Below, piece after piece: positions 41,401 to 50,779 of a stretch of 64,000 bases of DNA. Below the pieces are notes generated by a model, which saw nothing but the letters and a program-made list of their open reading frames with translations, had not been told where the DNA came from and did no database searches. The stretch lies in contig PBYI01000054.1 in the NCBI GenBank assembly GCA_002729525.1, positions 124,001 through 188,000 on the forward strand. Direction: 5' to 3'. The stretch's first letter is position 1. Each line of letters begins with the position of its first letter. The position numbers were made by a program, and so were the translations under genes. The stretch is from Nocardioides sp. GTDB lineage: Bacteria > Actinomycetota > Actinomycetes > Propionibacteriales > Nocardioidaceae.

Positions 41401-42522
41401 ATGTCGTCACGCCACCCCCATGGCGCGGAAGACCCGGCGGACCTGCTCGGTCGCTGGGAGGCCCACCGCGGCACGCCCGCACGGGGCGGGCGACGGGCCG
41501 ACCGGGCGGCCGAGGAACGGCCCGACGAGGTCGGCGACGAGGCTCTCGTGACCGGCGAGACCAGCGGCGCCGCTCCGCACGACCCCGACGGTGCGGAGGC
41601 CCCTGCGGGCCTCGCGGCGACCGACGAGCACCCCGACCCGGTGGACGACGAGACGGGCGACGAGGCGGACCAGGCGGACGAGGCGGTCGCTCCCCCGATC
41701 CCGCTGCGGCCGGAGGTGGACGCGCCGCTGGCGGTCGTCCACCAGCTGCGTCCGCCCACGCGCGAGCCGGACCCCGAGCCCGACACCCCGACCGCTCCGG
41801 CCCGGCCCGACCCGACCCACCGGTCACGGTCCCGCCGCGACGCAGCAGTCCCGCAGGCACCCGACCAGACGGCGGCCGGCCAGGAGGTCCTGCGCGCGCT
41901 CGGCGCCTACGTACCCGTGGTCGAGGAGCCGCCCTCAGCGCTCGCCCCCGCCGGCCCACCGAGCACCTCGCCCGGCCCCTGGTCGCGCGACACCGAGACC
42001 CCGACCGAGCCACCCCGAGCACCCACGGCGCGCGAGCCACGCGCCCGGCGCACGCGGGCGTCGTACGACGTGGAGGAGGGCGCGGGGCGCACCACCGACG
42101 TGGAGTTCGCGCCGAAGGTGTTGGCGCGTCGTGTCGTAGGTCTGCTGCTCCTGGTGGCGCTCGTGGCGACGGCCGCCTGCGGCTACCTGGTCAGCCTCGA
42201 GAGCAACGTGCTCAGCATCGGCCTGCTGGCGTCGAGCGGCGTCGTCGTCCTCGTGCTGTACGCCGCCCGTGCGGGGTCGACGCCGATGGTGCTGGCGATC
42301 CGCTCCGGCCAGCTCGAGGTGCGGCACGGCAAGGACCGCGACGTGTTCGACCTGACCAGCCGCTACACGCGGATCGAGGTCGTCGGCCGACCGGGTCGCC
42401 CGGGCTGGCGGGTCGTGCTGGGCCGCTTCGGGCGCGCGCCGCTGGTCATCGACCGGTCAGTCGTCGACCCGAAGGCGTTCAGCGACGCCCTGCGCCGCTA
42501 CCGGCCGAACACCCCCGCGTAG
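41401..42522 (+). CDS. Two-TM protein with the same C-terminal domain (family member 3), divergent from the pseudokinase
   Basis: Disordered N-terminus, two TM helices (VVGLLLLVALVATAACGYLVSL...ILSIGLLASSGVVVLVLYAA region), C-terminal LAIRSGQLEVRHGKDRDVFDLTSRYTRIEVVGRPGRPGWRVVLGRFGRAPLVIDRSVVDPKAFSDALRRYRP. Confidence 0.7.
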   Translation: MSSRHPHGAEDPADLLGRWEAHRGTPARGGRRADRAAEERPDEVGDEALVTGETSGAAPHDPDGAEAPAGLAATDEHPDPVDDETGDEADQADEAVAPPIPLRPEVDAPLAVVHQLRPPTREPDPEPDTPTAPARPDPTHRSRSRRDAAVPQAPDQTAAGQEVLRALGAYVPVVEEPPSALAPAGPPSTSPGPWSRDTETPTEPPRAPTAREPRARRTRASYDVEEGAGRTTDVEFAPKVLARRVVGLLLLVALVATAACGYLVSLESNVLSIGLLASSGVVVLVLYAARAGSTPMVLAIRSGQLEVRHGKDRDVFDLTSRYTRIEVVGRPGRPGWRVVLGRFGRAPLVIDRSVVDPKAFSDALRRYRPNTPA

Positions 42523-42558
42523 GCGAGGGCGTCCGGTCGGGTCGTCGTACGGAGGAGG

Positions 42559-44034
42559 TCAGCCGACGGAGACGCCGCGCTGGCCGGAGTCGGTGAGGCG
42601 GGACTCCTGCTCGGCGTTCTGCTCGAGGCGCTCGCGCTGGTCCTGCTCGGCCTGCTCGGCGATCGAGTCGTAGTAGCCCGGGGGCGACACCAGGTCGGCG
42701 GCACCGCGGTCGAGGCGGGAGAGCGCCGAGCGGGCGAAGATCTGCTGCTCCGTGGCAGTCCGCTCGGACCGGCCACGGCCGAGGAACGAGACGAACCAGT
42801 GCATCACCGCGGTCACCCGGTTCTTGAACCCGGTGATGTAGAAGAGGTGCACCGCGAGCCACATGACCCAGGCGACGAAGCCGGTCAGGCGCACCTTGCC
42901 TACGCTGGCGACGGCGCGGAAGCGGCTGATGGTGGCCATCGAGCCCTTGTCGAAGTACTTGAACGGCCCGCCGGACGGCTTGCCCTTGAGCCGGCCGTCG
43001 ATCTCCTTGGCGGCGTGCTTGGCGCCCTGGATCGCGACCTGCGCGACGCCGGGGAGGTTGTTGAGCGAGATCATGTCGCCGACGACGAAGACCTCCGGGT
43101 GGCCCGGCAGGGTCAGGTCGGGGTTGACGCCGATGCGGCCGGCGCGGTCGACCGGCGCGCCCGACTGCTCGCCGAGCTGCTTGCCCAGCGGGCTCGCCTG
43201 CACGCCGGCGGCCCAGACCTTGCACAGCGAGTCGATGCGCTCGGTGCGACCGGACTTGAACTTCACGACCAGGCCGCGCTCGTCGACGTCGGTCACCATC
43301 GCGCCGAGCATGACCTCGACACCGAGGTCCTCCAGCGCCTTCTGGCTCCAGTGACCCAGGCGTGAGCCGAACGGCGGCAGGACCTGGTTGGCGGCGTCGA
43401 CCAGGATGACCCGGGCCCGCTTGGTGTTGATCGCGCGGAAGTCCTTCTTGAGGGTCCGCTTGGCGAGCTCGGCGATCTGGCCGGCCATCTCGACCCCGGT
43501 CGGGCCGGCACCCACGACCACGAAGGTCAGCAGGTGGTCGACGTCCTCGCCGCGCAGCGCGCCCAGCTCGGCCATCTCGAAGGCGCCGAAGATGCGTCCG
43601 CGCAACTCCAGGGCGTCGTCGATGCTCTTCATGCCGGGGGCGAACTCGGCGAACTGGTCGTTGCCGAAGTAGGACTGCCTGGCGCCGGCGGCGACGATGA
43701 GCGAGTCGTACGGCGTGGTGATGCCACGGCCGAGCACCTCGGAGGTGACGGTCCTCGCCTCGAGGTCGACCGTCGTCACCTCGCCCAGGAGCACCCGGGC
43801 GTTCTTCTGGCTGCTCAGGATCTCGCGCGTCGGAGGGGCGATCTCGCCCTCGGAGAGGATGCCGGTCGCCACCTGGTAGAGCAGCGGCTGGAAGAGGTGG
43901 TGCGTCGTCTTCGCGATCATCGTGACGTCGACGTCGGCGTTCTTCAGCTGCTTGGTGGCGAACAGGCCACCGAAACCGGACCCGATCACCACCACGTGGT
44001 GACGGTCGGACGGCTTCGCGACGACATCGGCCAT
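42559..44034 (-). CDS. ndh: Type II NADH dehydrogenase (NDH-2)
   Basis: HHVVVIGSGFGGLFATKQLKNADVDVTMIAKTTHHLFQPLLYQVATGILSEGEIAPPTREIL; VVGAGPTGVEMAGQIAELA; C-terminal membrane helix. Confidence 0.9.
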   Translation of the reverse strand: MADVVAKPSDRHHVVVIGSGFGGLFATKQLKNADVDVTMIAKTTHHLFQPLLYQVATGILSEGEIAPPTREILSSQKNARVLLGEVTTVDLEARTVTSEVLGRGITTPYDSLIVAAGARQSYFGNDQFAEFAPGMKSIDDALELRGRIFGAFEMAELGALRGEDVDHLLTFVVVGAGPTGVEMAGQIAELAKRTLKKDFRAINTKRARVILVDAANQVLPPFGSRLGHWSQKALEDLGVEVMLGAMVTDVDERGLVVKFKSGRTERIDSLCKVWAAGVQASPLGKQLGEQSGAPVDRAGRIGVNPDLTLPGHPEVFVVGDMISLNNLPGVAQVAIQGAKHAAKEIDGRLKGKPSGGPFKYFDKGSMATISRFRAVASVGKVRLTGFVAWVMWLAVHLFYITGFKNRVTAVMHWFVSFLGRGRSERTATEQQIFARSALSRLDRGAADLVSPPGYYDSIAEQAEQDQRERLEQNAEQESRLTDSGQRGVSVG

Positions 44035-44333
44035 GATCAAGCTCTCCTCAGTACCTCGGTGACTCTCTCCGGGTAACACCATGGTCGCGAGATCTGATCC
44101 GAATTGCTCACCCGCACGCGCGTCTGCTGCGTCACAGCGTTCGCTCGGGCGGGTCAGCGCGCGGTCAGCGCGTGGTCAGAGCGTGGTGGTGCCTCGGTCC
44201 GAGGTCGGAGAAATTTCATCCACCGTGTTTACCGGCACGCGCGTCGGGTAGATCCTGTCGGAACCGGCTCCCCACCCCGTGCGCCGCACGGGTAAGCCAG
44301 ACCAGACCAGCCCGACGTCGTGGGAGAGAGACA

Positions 44334-45284
44334 GTGCCGCTCAACAGACCCGGCCTCGCGCTCAGCGCCGGGGCCAGTGGTGTGGCGGACGCGCGACGCT
44401 GGGTGGCCTCCACCTTCCGCGACATCGAGCGCGAGGACCTCGTCGAGTGCGGCGAGCTGGCGGTCTCCGAGCTGGTCACCAACGCTCTGCTGCACGGCGC
44501 CGGCCCGATCAGCGTGCGCGTGCGCGGCACACGCGAGCACCCCCGTGTGGAGGTGCGCGACGGTTCGGTCGAGCCGCCCGAGCTGCCCACCGAGGGGGGC
44601 GGGGTCGAGCTCGACGGCGTCCTGCTGACCTTCGGCCGCGGTCTCACGATCGTCGCCCGGGCCTCCGACGCCTGGGGCGCGGAGATCGAGGACGACGGCA
44701 AGGTCGTGTGGTTCACCCCCGTCGCGGAGTTCTCCGACGGCGAGGGCGCCCCCGGGCGCATCACGGGCGTCGTGCCGGCCGGCGAGGCCACCGGGGAGCA
44801 CCCGACCGACCTCCTCCGCATCGAGCTGATCGGCGTACCCGTCCGCGACTACGTCACCTTCCAGCTGCACTTCCGCGAGCTGCGGCGCGAGGTGCGTCTG
44901 CTCAGCCTGGCCCACGAGTCGGACTACCCGCTCGCCAAGGACCTCTCCGGCACCTTCGACCGCCTCGGGCGCTTCCTGCTCGACGCGATCGACCGCGACG
45001 AGGTCGTCGCCGCCGAGGCCCTCGGACGCGACACCATCGATGTCGATACCGTGATGAGCGCCCGCGTGGCGCGCAGCATGCACCGCTTCGTCGAGCTGCT
45101 CGACCTCACCGACGCCTTCTGCCGCGAGGAGAAGATGCTGTCGCTCGCGCGCAGCCCGGAGCAGCGTGCGTTCCAGGCCTGGTTCCTCGGCGAGCTGGTC
45201 CGCCAGGCCAGCGGTGAGTCCGCACGCCCCTGGGTCGGCACCGGCGCCGTCTCGGCACCGGTCCCCCGCACCAGCGTGTCCTGA
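44334..45284 (+). CDS. HATPase/anti-sigma (RsbW-like) ATP-binding protein
   Basis: GTG start; ARRWVASTFRDIEREDLVECGELAVSELVTNALLHGAGPISVRVRG: ELVTNAL N-box. Confidence 0.8.
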   Translation: MPLNRPGLALSAGASGVADARRWVASTFRDIEREDLVECGELAVSELVTNALLHGAGPISVRVRGTREHPRVEVRDGSVEPPELPTEGGGVELDGVLLTFGRGLTIVARASDAWGAEIEDDGKVVWFTPVAEFSDGEGAPGRITGVVPAGEATGEHPTDLLRIELIGVPVRDYVTFQLHFRELRREVRLLSLAHESDYPLAKDLSGTFDRLGRFLLDAIDRDEVVAAEALGRDTIDVDTVMSARVARSMHRFVELLDLTDAFCREEKMLSLARSPEQRAFQAWFLGELVRQASGESARPWVGTGAVSAPVPRTSVS

Positions 45285-45305
45285 GCGGCGCGCCCGCTGC
45301 ACCCC

Positions 45306-46334
45306 TCACCCGGCGCGCGAACCGGTGCCCACCGAGCGCAGGTGGCGCAGCGAGAGCGCGTACGACGCCGCCAGGGTGGTCTCGGCGTACGGCACCCCGC
45401 GGTCCAGGCAGTAGGCCCGCACCACCGGTCGCGCACGGCGCAGGTTGGCGCGCGGCATGCTCGGGAAGAGGTGGTGCTCGATCTGCATGTTGAGGCCGCC
45501 GAAGGCCGCGTCCAGCACCCGTCCGCCGCGCACGTTGCGCGAGGTGAGCACCTGGCGCAGCAGCGGGTCACGCGCGGTCTCCGCGTCGAGGACCGGCATC
45601 CCCTTGTGGTTGGGCGCGAACGCGCAGCCCAGGTTGAGACCCTGCAGCCCCTTGTGCGCGGCGACCAGGGCCAGGGCCTGCCAGGGACCCGCCGTGGTGA
45701 GCGCGACCAGGACGACGTACGCCGCCAGGTGAGAGAGGAGGGTGAGCGCCTCGGCCGCCCGCCAGCGAAGCCCCGGCGTCGCCACGGCACGCAGGCTCGA
45801 CACGTGCAGGTTGAGCGCCTCGAGCAGGAGCAGGGGCACGAACATCGTCGCCTGGTGGCGGGTCCACCAGGCGGCCGCACCGGTCCGGCCGCGAGCCTGG
45901 GCGTCGTCCCACACCAGCACGCCGGCCCGGACATCGGGATCGGTCTCGAGGTCGTTGGGGTGTGCGTGGTGCGCGTTGTGCTTGGCGACCCACCAGCCGT
46001 AGCTGAGCCCGCTCAGCAGGTTGCCGCACAGCAGCCCGAGCGCACGGGACCGGCCGGCCCCGCGGACGACCTGCCGGTGGCCCACGTCATGACCGAGGAA
46101 GCTGGTGCGTACCGCGAGCACGGCCAGGACCGGGCCGGCGGCGACGACCCACCAGCTGCCCGCGACGGCGAGCATCGCGGCCACCACGACGACGTACGTC
46201 GCCAGCAGGGCCCCGAGCTGGGCCGCGTGCCGCCGGGGCCGACGCCGCATCAGGCCGGCCGACCGCACGTGTCGGGCGAGCTCGGCGTAGCCGCCGGTGA
46301 CGTCGGGTGCACCGGCCCGAGCCTGCGTGCTCAC
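45306..46334 (-). CDS. Membrane fatty acid desaturase
   Basis: Three histidine boxes: GHDVGHRQ, HNAHHAHPN, QIEHHLFPSMPRANL. Confidence 0.9.
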   Translation of the reverse strand: MSTQARAGAPDVTGGYAELARHVRSAGLMRRRPRRHAAQLGALLATYVVVVAAMLAVAGSWWVVAAGPVLAVLAVRTSFLGHDVGHRQVVRGAGRSRALGLLCGNLLSGLSYGWWVAKHNAHHAHPNDLETDPDVRAGVLVWDDAQARGRTGAAAWWTRHQATMFVPLLLLEALNLHVSSLRAVATPGLRWRAAEALTLLSHLAAYVVLVALTTAGPWQALALVAAHKGLQGLNLGCAFAPNHKGMPVLDAETARDPLLRQVLTSRNVRGGRVLDAAFGGLNMQIEHHLFPSMPRANLRRARPVVRAYCLDRGVPYAETTLAASYALSLRHLRSVGTGSRAG

Positions 46335-46762
46335 GCCGACGGCTCCACCCGGCCGGAGGCCGCGTCGGCGAGCCGCCCCACGGCCTCACGCTCGGAGAGG
46401 CCGGGCGAGAGCACCTCGACGCGGTGCCGCTCCCCGTCGTGGGTCGTCAGCACCAGCAGGCGGGTGTCATCGCGCGGGAAGCAGCCGGTCTTGACGCGCC
46501 CGCCGGGCACCGGCACGGCGCGAGGCCGGTCGTCCCAGTCGGGCGGCGAGTACAGCACCCGCACGATCCGGCCCCGGGCGTGCGGCCACACCGGGTAGAG
46601 CGAGCCCAGCTCGTCGGCCAGGACCCGGCTGCGTGGCCACCAGATGCCTGCGCTCGCCGCGTCGTCGACGGGAGTGGGTGAGAACCGGGCGGCCCACCCG
46701 TCCGCGTGATCCGGCTGGTCCGGCTGGTCCGGCTGGCGATCGGGCTGGGACAACGTGGCCAT
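46331..46762 (-). CDS. DUF5994-family protein
   Basis: RFSPTPVDDAASAGIWWPRSRVLADELGSLYPVWPHARGRIVRVLYSPPDWDDRPRAVPVPGGRVKTGCFP. Confidence 0.65.
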   Translation of the reverse strand: MATLSQPDRQPDQPDQPDHADGWAARFSPTPVDDAASAGIWWPRSRVLADELGSLYPVWPHARGRIVRVLYSPPDWDDRPRAVPVPGGRVKTGCFPRDDTRLLVLTTHDGERHRVEVLSPGLSEREAVGRLADAASGRVEPSA

Positions 46763-46923
46763 GGGCCACCGCCTCGGGCTCGCTGCTCCCCCGGGACCTG
46801 ACTGGTCCGGGAACCGCAGTGCTTCCTCCACCGTACGGCCCGGCCCCGACCTCGGCCCCTTCGTCGACGAACGGCCCCGCGTCGCGTTCGCCGCCTCCCA
46901 GAGCATGGCCTAGCCTGCCGCGC

Positions 46924-47339
46924 GTGCCCCGCCGCGTTCCCGCCAGCCGGCTCGTCGTCGCCGTCGCCGCCGGTGGTGCCGTGGGCGCGTCCCTGCGGTA
47001 CGCCGCCGGCGTCCTGGTGCCCGACGGCGACGGCTTCCCGTGGACGACGTTCGCGGTCAACGTGGTCGGAGCGTTCCTCCTGGCGGCCCTGCCCGCTCTG
47101 GACGCCGTACGCCGCTCGCAGACGTGGGCGGTCGGCCTCGGACCCGGTCTGCTCGGCGGGTTCACCACGCTGTCCGCGACCTCCGAGCAGGGTCGGGCGA
47201 TGCTCGACGCCGGTCACGTGCGGCTCGCGGCCCTCTACCTGCTCGGCACGCTGGGCGCGGCGCTGCTCGCGGTCCTGCTGGCCGACCGGCTGACGCCGCG
47301 CCGGGTCCAGGACCGGGTCGCCGCCGAGGGCGGCGACGA

Positions 47340-47343
<4 letters not shown>
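46924..47343 (+). CDS. crcB: CrcB fluoride channel subunit 1
   Basis: GGAVGASLRYAAGVL...FPWTTFAVNVVGAFLLAALPAL...GPGLLGGFTTLSATSEQG. Confidence 0.9.
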
Positions 47344-47675
<332 letters not shown>

Positions 47676-47691
47676 GGGCTCCGGGCCCGGC

Positions 47692-48048
47692 TCAGCCGTA
47701 GCCGAGGGCGTGCAGGCGCTCCTCGTCGATACCGAAGTGGTGCGCCACCTCGTGCACGACGGTGATCCGGACCTCGCGCTCGAGCTGCTCGAGGGTGTCG
47801 CAGAAGTCGAGGAGCGGGCCGCGGAAGACGAAGATCCGGTCGGGCAGGGCGCCCGCCCACATGTCGTTGCGCTCGGTCAGCGCGACGCCGTCGTACAGGC
47901 CGAGGAGGTCGTCGGGCTCCCCCTCGGGAGGCTCGTCCTCGACGAGCACCACGACGTTGCGGACGTGCCGGGCCAGCTCGTCGGGGATGCCGTCGAGCGC
48001 GCGCTCGACGAGGGCGTCGAACTGCTCGTCGTCGAGGTCCAGCGGCAC
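47692..48048 (-). CDS. Minimal zincin metallopeptidase family protein
   Basis: 118 aa: ERNDMWAGALPDRIFVFRGPLLDFCDTLEQLEREVRITVVHEVAHHFGIDEERLHALGYG with HEVAHHFGID. Confidence 0.85.
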   Translation of the reverse strand: MPLDLDDEQFDALVERALDGIPDELARHVRNVVVLVEDEPPEGEPDDLLGLYDGVALTERNDMWAGALPDRIFVFRGPLLDFCDTLEQLEREVRITVVHEVAHHFGIDEERLHALGYG

Positions 48049-48100
48049 CGGGCCATCGTCGCAGGAGGCGCCAAGGCAGGCGGTCGGCGCGAGAAATGTC

Positions 48101-48133
48101 GAACGCCCCGGACCGTGACGGTCCGGGGCGTTC
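48101..48133. terminator. Hairpin terminator-like structure
   Basis: gaacgccccggacc-gtgac-ggtccggggcgttc: perfect 14-bp stem. Confidence 0.65.
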
Positions 48134-48137
48134 GCAC

Positions 48138-48161
48138 TGGCGACCCCGACGGGACTCGAAC
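48138..48161 (-). other. tRNA 3'-end fragment, candidate attachment site of an integrated element
   Basis: Reverse complement GTTCGAGTCCCGTCGGGGTCGCCA = T-loop (TTCGAGTC), acceptor 3' strand and CCA; the rest of a tRNA is absent (the adjacent 5' T-stem side is GAAAG and does not pair). Confidence 0.65.
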
Positions 48162-48379
48162 TTTCATGAGGCTCGGTGCCGCCCGTGCCCCTCGGTGTCT
48201 CTAGGCGCCCTGCGCTGCCGATTCGGTGGGGCGGTCATGGCGCTCAGACGCCCGCCGTCCTCTGGTTTGCCCCCGGTCCGTGACCGATTTCGTGACCACC
48301 GCCGACACACCGAGCCCCTGAGGCGACGACCGTGCGCGGTCGCCCTCCGTCCGCAACCCGACTCGTCGACAGGACCAGC

Positions 48380-48805
48380 ATGACCACCGCACCGAAGCCC
48401 ACACCCAGCCTCGAGGACTGCCAGGCGGAGACCGCTAGCGAGGCGATCGAGCGCGCCGCGGCGCTGCTCGCTGCAGCGACCATGGCGCACCCCGACGGCG
48501 CAGAGCTCGTGGCGCTGATCGCCACCGAGGCGACCCGGCTCCTGCCGCGCGGGATGAGCCTCGTCGACGGCCGCCCCGGCTCGTGGGAGGCCAGCCTGGT
48601 CGAGCAGCTCGTCGAGCCGACCGCCGTCTCGGACGGGCCGGGCCCGACGCCGCTCGACCTTGAGTGTCCGCGGTGCAGCGCGCCCGCTGGACAGGGCTGC
48701 TGGAACCCGAGGACGTACGTCGACAACCGGCACCCGCACCGCGAGCGGGTCGCGGAGACGAAGATGAACGACCTCACATTCTCGCCCGAGTACGGGTGGT
48801 GGTGA
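48380..48805 (+). CDS. Phage-type small zinc-ribbon protein
   Basis: 141 aa; LDLECPRCSAPAGQGCWNPRTYVDNRHPHRERVAE, a CxxC...C...H pattern common in actinophage small proteins. Confidence 0.55.
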   Translation: MTTAPKPTPSLEDCQAETASEAIERAAALLAAATMAHPDGAELVALIATEATRLLPRGMSLVDGRPGSWEASLVEQLVEPTAVSDGPGPTPLDLECPRCSAPAGQGCWNPRTYVDNRHPHRERVAETKMNDLTFSPEYGWW

Positions 48806-48912
48806 CGGCGATGCGCACGGGCCTCGGTGAGAGGGTCGTCGGCCGTGAATACCCACACCTCACCAGCCCACGAACCCAGTGCACACAGCGATTTCGCGGC
48901 GGTGGTTCGCGC

Positions 48913-49161
48913 ATGAGCGCCGTCACCACCGCGGCCGGAGACGCGCTCGACGAAGGACGAACCTGGCACACCACGGGGACGGCCGCGGCGTACAGCGGCT
49001 ACCACCCCACCACCCTGGTTCGGCATCTGCAGTCCGGCGAGCTGCACGGCTTCCAGCGAAAGACGAAGGGGCGCTGGCGCATCCACGTCGACTGCCTCGA
49101 CGCCTGGCTGGTGGGCGAGACGTGCACGCACGCCGCACCGACGGCGAAGGGCAGGAGGTGA
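48913..49161 (+). CDS. Excisionase-like HTH protein
   Basis: HTTGTAAAYSGYHPTTLVRHLQSGELHGFQRKTKGRWRIHVDCLDAWLVG: MerR/Xis-like winged helix pattern. Confidence 0.6.
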   Translation: MSAVTTAAGDALDEGRTWHTTGTAAAYSGYHPTTLVRHLQSGELHGFQRKTKGRWRIHVDCLDAWLVGETCTHAAPTAKGRR

Positions 49162-49270
49162 GTACCGCGAAGCCCGTCACCACGACGGCATGACCGCAAC
49201 GGCCCCGGGCCGGCGTTGGCGCGCCAGCCCGGGGCCTTGGATCCGAACTCGACATAGGAGCTCGATTCCC

Positions 49271-49672
49271 ATGCAGAACAGTACGAACAACGAGGACGTG
49301 GCGCGCCACGTCACGGCCACCGACGACCTGCTCGCGGTGTCCAGACCGGCCGGCCTGCCCGACACCGAGTGGGCCGAGCTGCGACGTGAGGCCGGGGAAG
49401 CCCTGCGCCGCAGCCTGGCCCGCGTGGCCGGTCGCTGCCACGTCGAGTGGTGCACCGACGCCGGCCTGCCCGGGCACGACTCGCAGCACACCAGCGACCG
49501 CGTCTACGTCGAGGGGTCGCCCAACGCCGCGTGGCTCGAGCTGCCGGCGCACGAGCCCGACGTGACCATGGTCGTCGTCCGTGCCGACGGCGCCGAGGAC
49601 CGCGTCAGGATCGCCGCGGCCGCCGCCGCGAAGTGGGCGGCCGGTCAGGCAGCTCGGCAGGGCGCGAGGTGA
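49271..49672 (+). CDS. Hypothetical protein (DUF6907-like)
   Basis: CHVEWCTDAGLPGHDSQHTSDRVYVEGSPNAAWLELPAHEPD. Confidence 0.4.
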   Translation: MQNSTNNEDVARHVTATDDLLAVSRPAGLPDTEWAELRREAGEALRRSLARVAGRCHVEWCTDAGLPGHDSQHTSDRVYVEGSPNAAWLELPAHEPDVTMVVVRADGAEDRVRIAAAAAAKWAAGQAARQGAR

Positions 49673-50142
49673 CCGGGGGCGCGCTGGCCACGACCCCGAC
49701 CGCGGGGGCGTCCGGCCCGGGGCCGGCGACGTACACCGCGGCAGAGGCGGTCCGGGCCGCCGGCGTCTCGCGCACGACCGTCAACCGGTGGTGTCGCGAG
49801 CACGTCGTCGACGCGGTGCTGGTGGACGGCGTGTGGCTGCTGGACGGGCCGTCCACGCGTGCCGCGGGCAGGGCGTGGGCGGACGAGCGCGAGCGGCGCC
49901 GCAGCGGGCCCGTACCGACGCCCGGGCACGACGAGCTGCTCGCGGAGCCTCTCCTGCGACTGGTGGCGCTCCAGGGCGGCGAGGACGCCCTCGGGGTGGC
50001 CAGGGGCAGCGCGGAGCGTCGCGCGCTCGAGCGGGCCCGCAGCAGGGGCGTGCTGACCTGGTGGACGGCCGACCGTCTCGCGGTCACGGTGCTCGGGATG
50101 ACGCCGTGGGAGGTGTGGGGCACAGCCTGGTCGGCCGCGTGA
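49669..50142 (+). CDS. HTH-domain hypothetical protein
   Basis: GTG start overlapping the upstream stop; YTAAEAVRAAGVSRTTVNRWCREHVVDAVLVDGVWLLDG. Confidence 0.5.
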   Translation: MTGGALATTPTAGASGPGPATYTAAEAVRAAGVSRTTVNRWCREHVVDAVLVDGVWLLDGPSTRAAGRAWADERERRRSGPVPTPGHDELLAEPLLRLVALQGGEDALGVARGSAERRALERARSRGVLTWWTADRLAVTVLGMTPWEVWGTAWSAA

Positions 50143-50243
50143 GCAGACCAGGGGCTCCGTGGACCAGGGCGGTGGGTTCTGCTGCCGCCCTGGTCCTGCC
50201 CGAAGAACCGGCGGGCGGTGGCTCGGGTACCTAGCCTGCCGCC

Positions 50244-50687
50244 ATGAGGGTCGCCGTCACCGTGCTGCTGACGTGCCTGCTGACCGCGTGCGGCGGCAGC
50301 GGTGACCCATCGACCAGCGCCGCCTCCCCACGCGTGAGCACCACCAGCACGGCAAGTTCACCGGCGACCGCGGACACGAGCGAGGCACCGGCTGCCGAGC
50401 TGCTGACGCTCCGCGAGACCTGCCCGCTGCTCGAGGCCGCCGCACCCAAGGGGTTCAACCCGCCGCGCAAGGCCTGGGCGCGCTTCCTCGAGTACCTGTG
50501 GGACCTGGAGGGCACGGTCGACGTCGAGACGCAGAACGTGCTCGACATGGTCGCGCCGGACATCCTGCCGAGCACCGTGCCGACCGATGGGGCCGAGGAG
50601 TTCCTCGACGCCTTCAGCGGCATCACCGAGGCCTTCTCTACCCTCGGCCGGCGCTGTCGTGCGGTCGGCTCGAGTTCGTTCAGCTGA
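50244..50687 (+). CDS. Putative lipoprotein encoded in the element
   Basis: MRVAVTVLLTCLLTACGGSGDPST: signal sequence with LLTAC lipobox. Confidence 0.6.
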   Translation: MRVAVTVLLTCLLTACGGSGDPSTSAASPRVSTTSTASSPATADTSEAPAAELLTLRETCPLLEAAAPKGFNPPRKAWARFLEYLWDLEGTVDVETQNVLDMVAPDILPSTVPTDGAEEFLDAFSGITEAFSTLGRRCRAVGSSSFS

Positions 50688-50779
50688 GCCACCCGATCGG
50701 CGAACAAGTGCGAGCAGAGCGGTCCCGGTGTGGGTACCGTCGGCGCCGTACGGCACGTACGACACCCAGGGGAGGCGGC

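Noticed and set aside
46690-46740. ccggctggt 9-nt triplicate
   Set aside because: Short in-frame repeat coding QPDQPDQPD at the N-terminus of the DUF5994 gene; ordinary low-complexity.
46800-46923. Possible fluoride (crcB) riboswitch upstream of the crcB pair
   Set aside because: Looked for the conserved fluoride riboswitch core and did not recognise it; would need Infernal to exclude fully.
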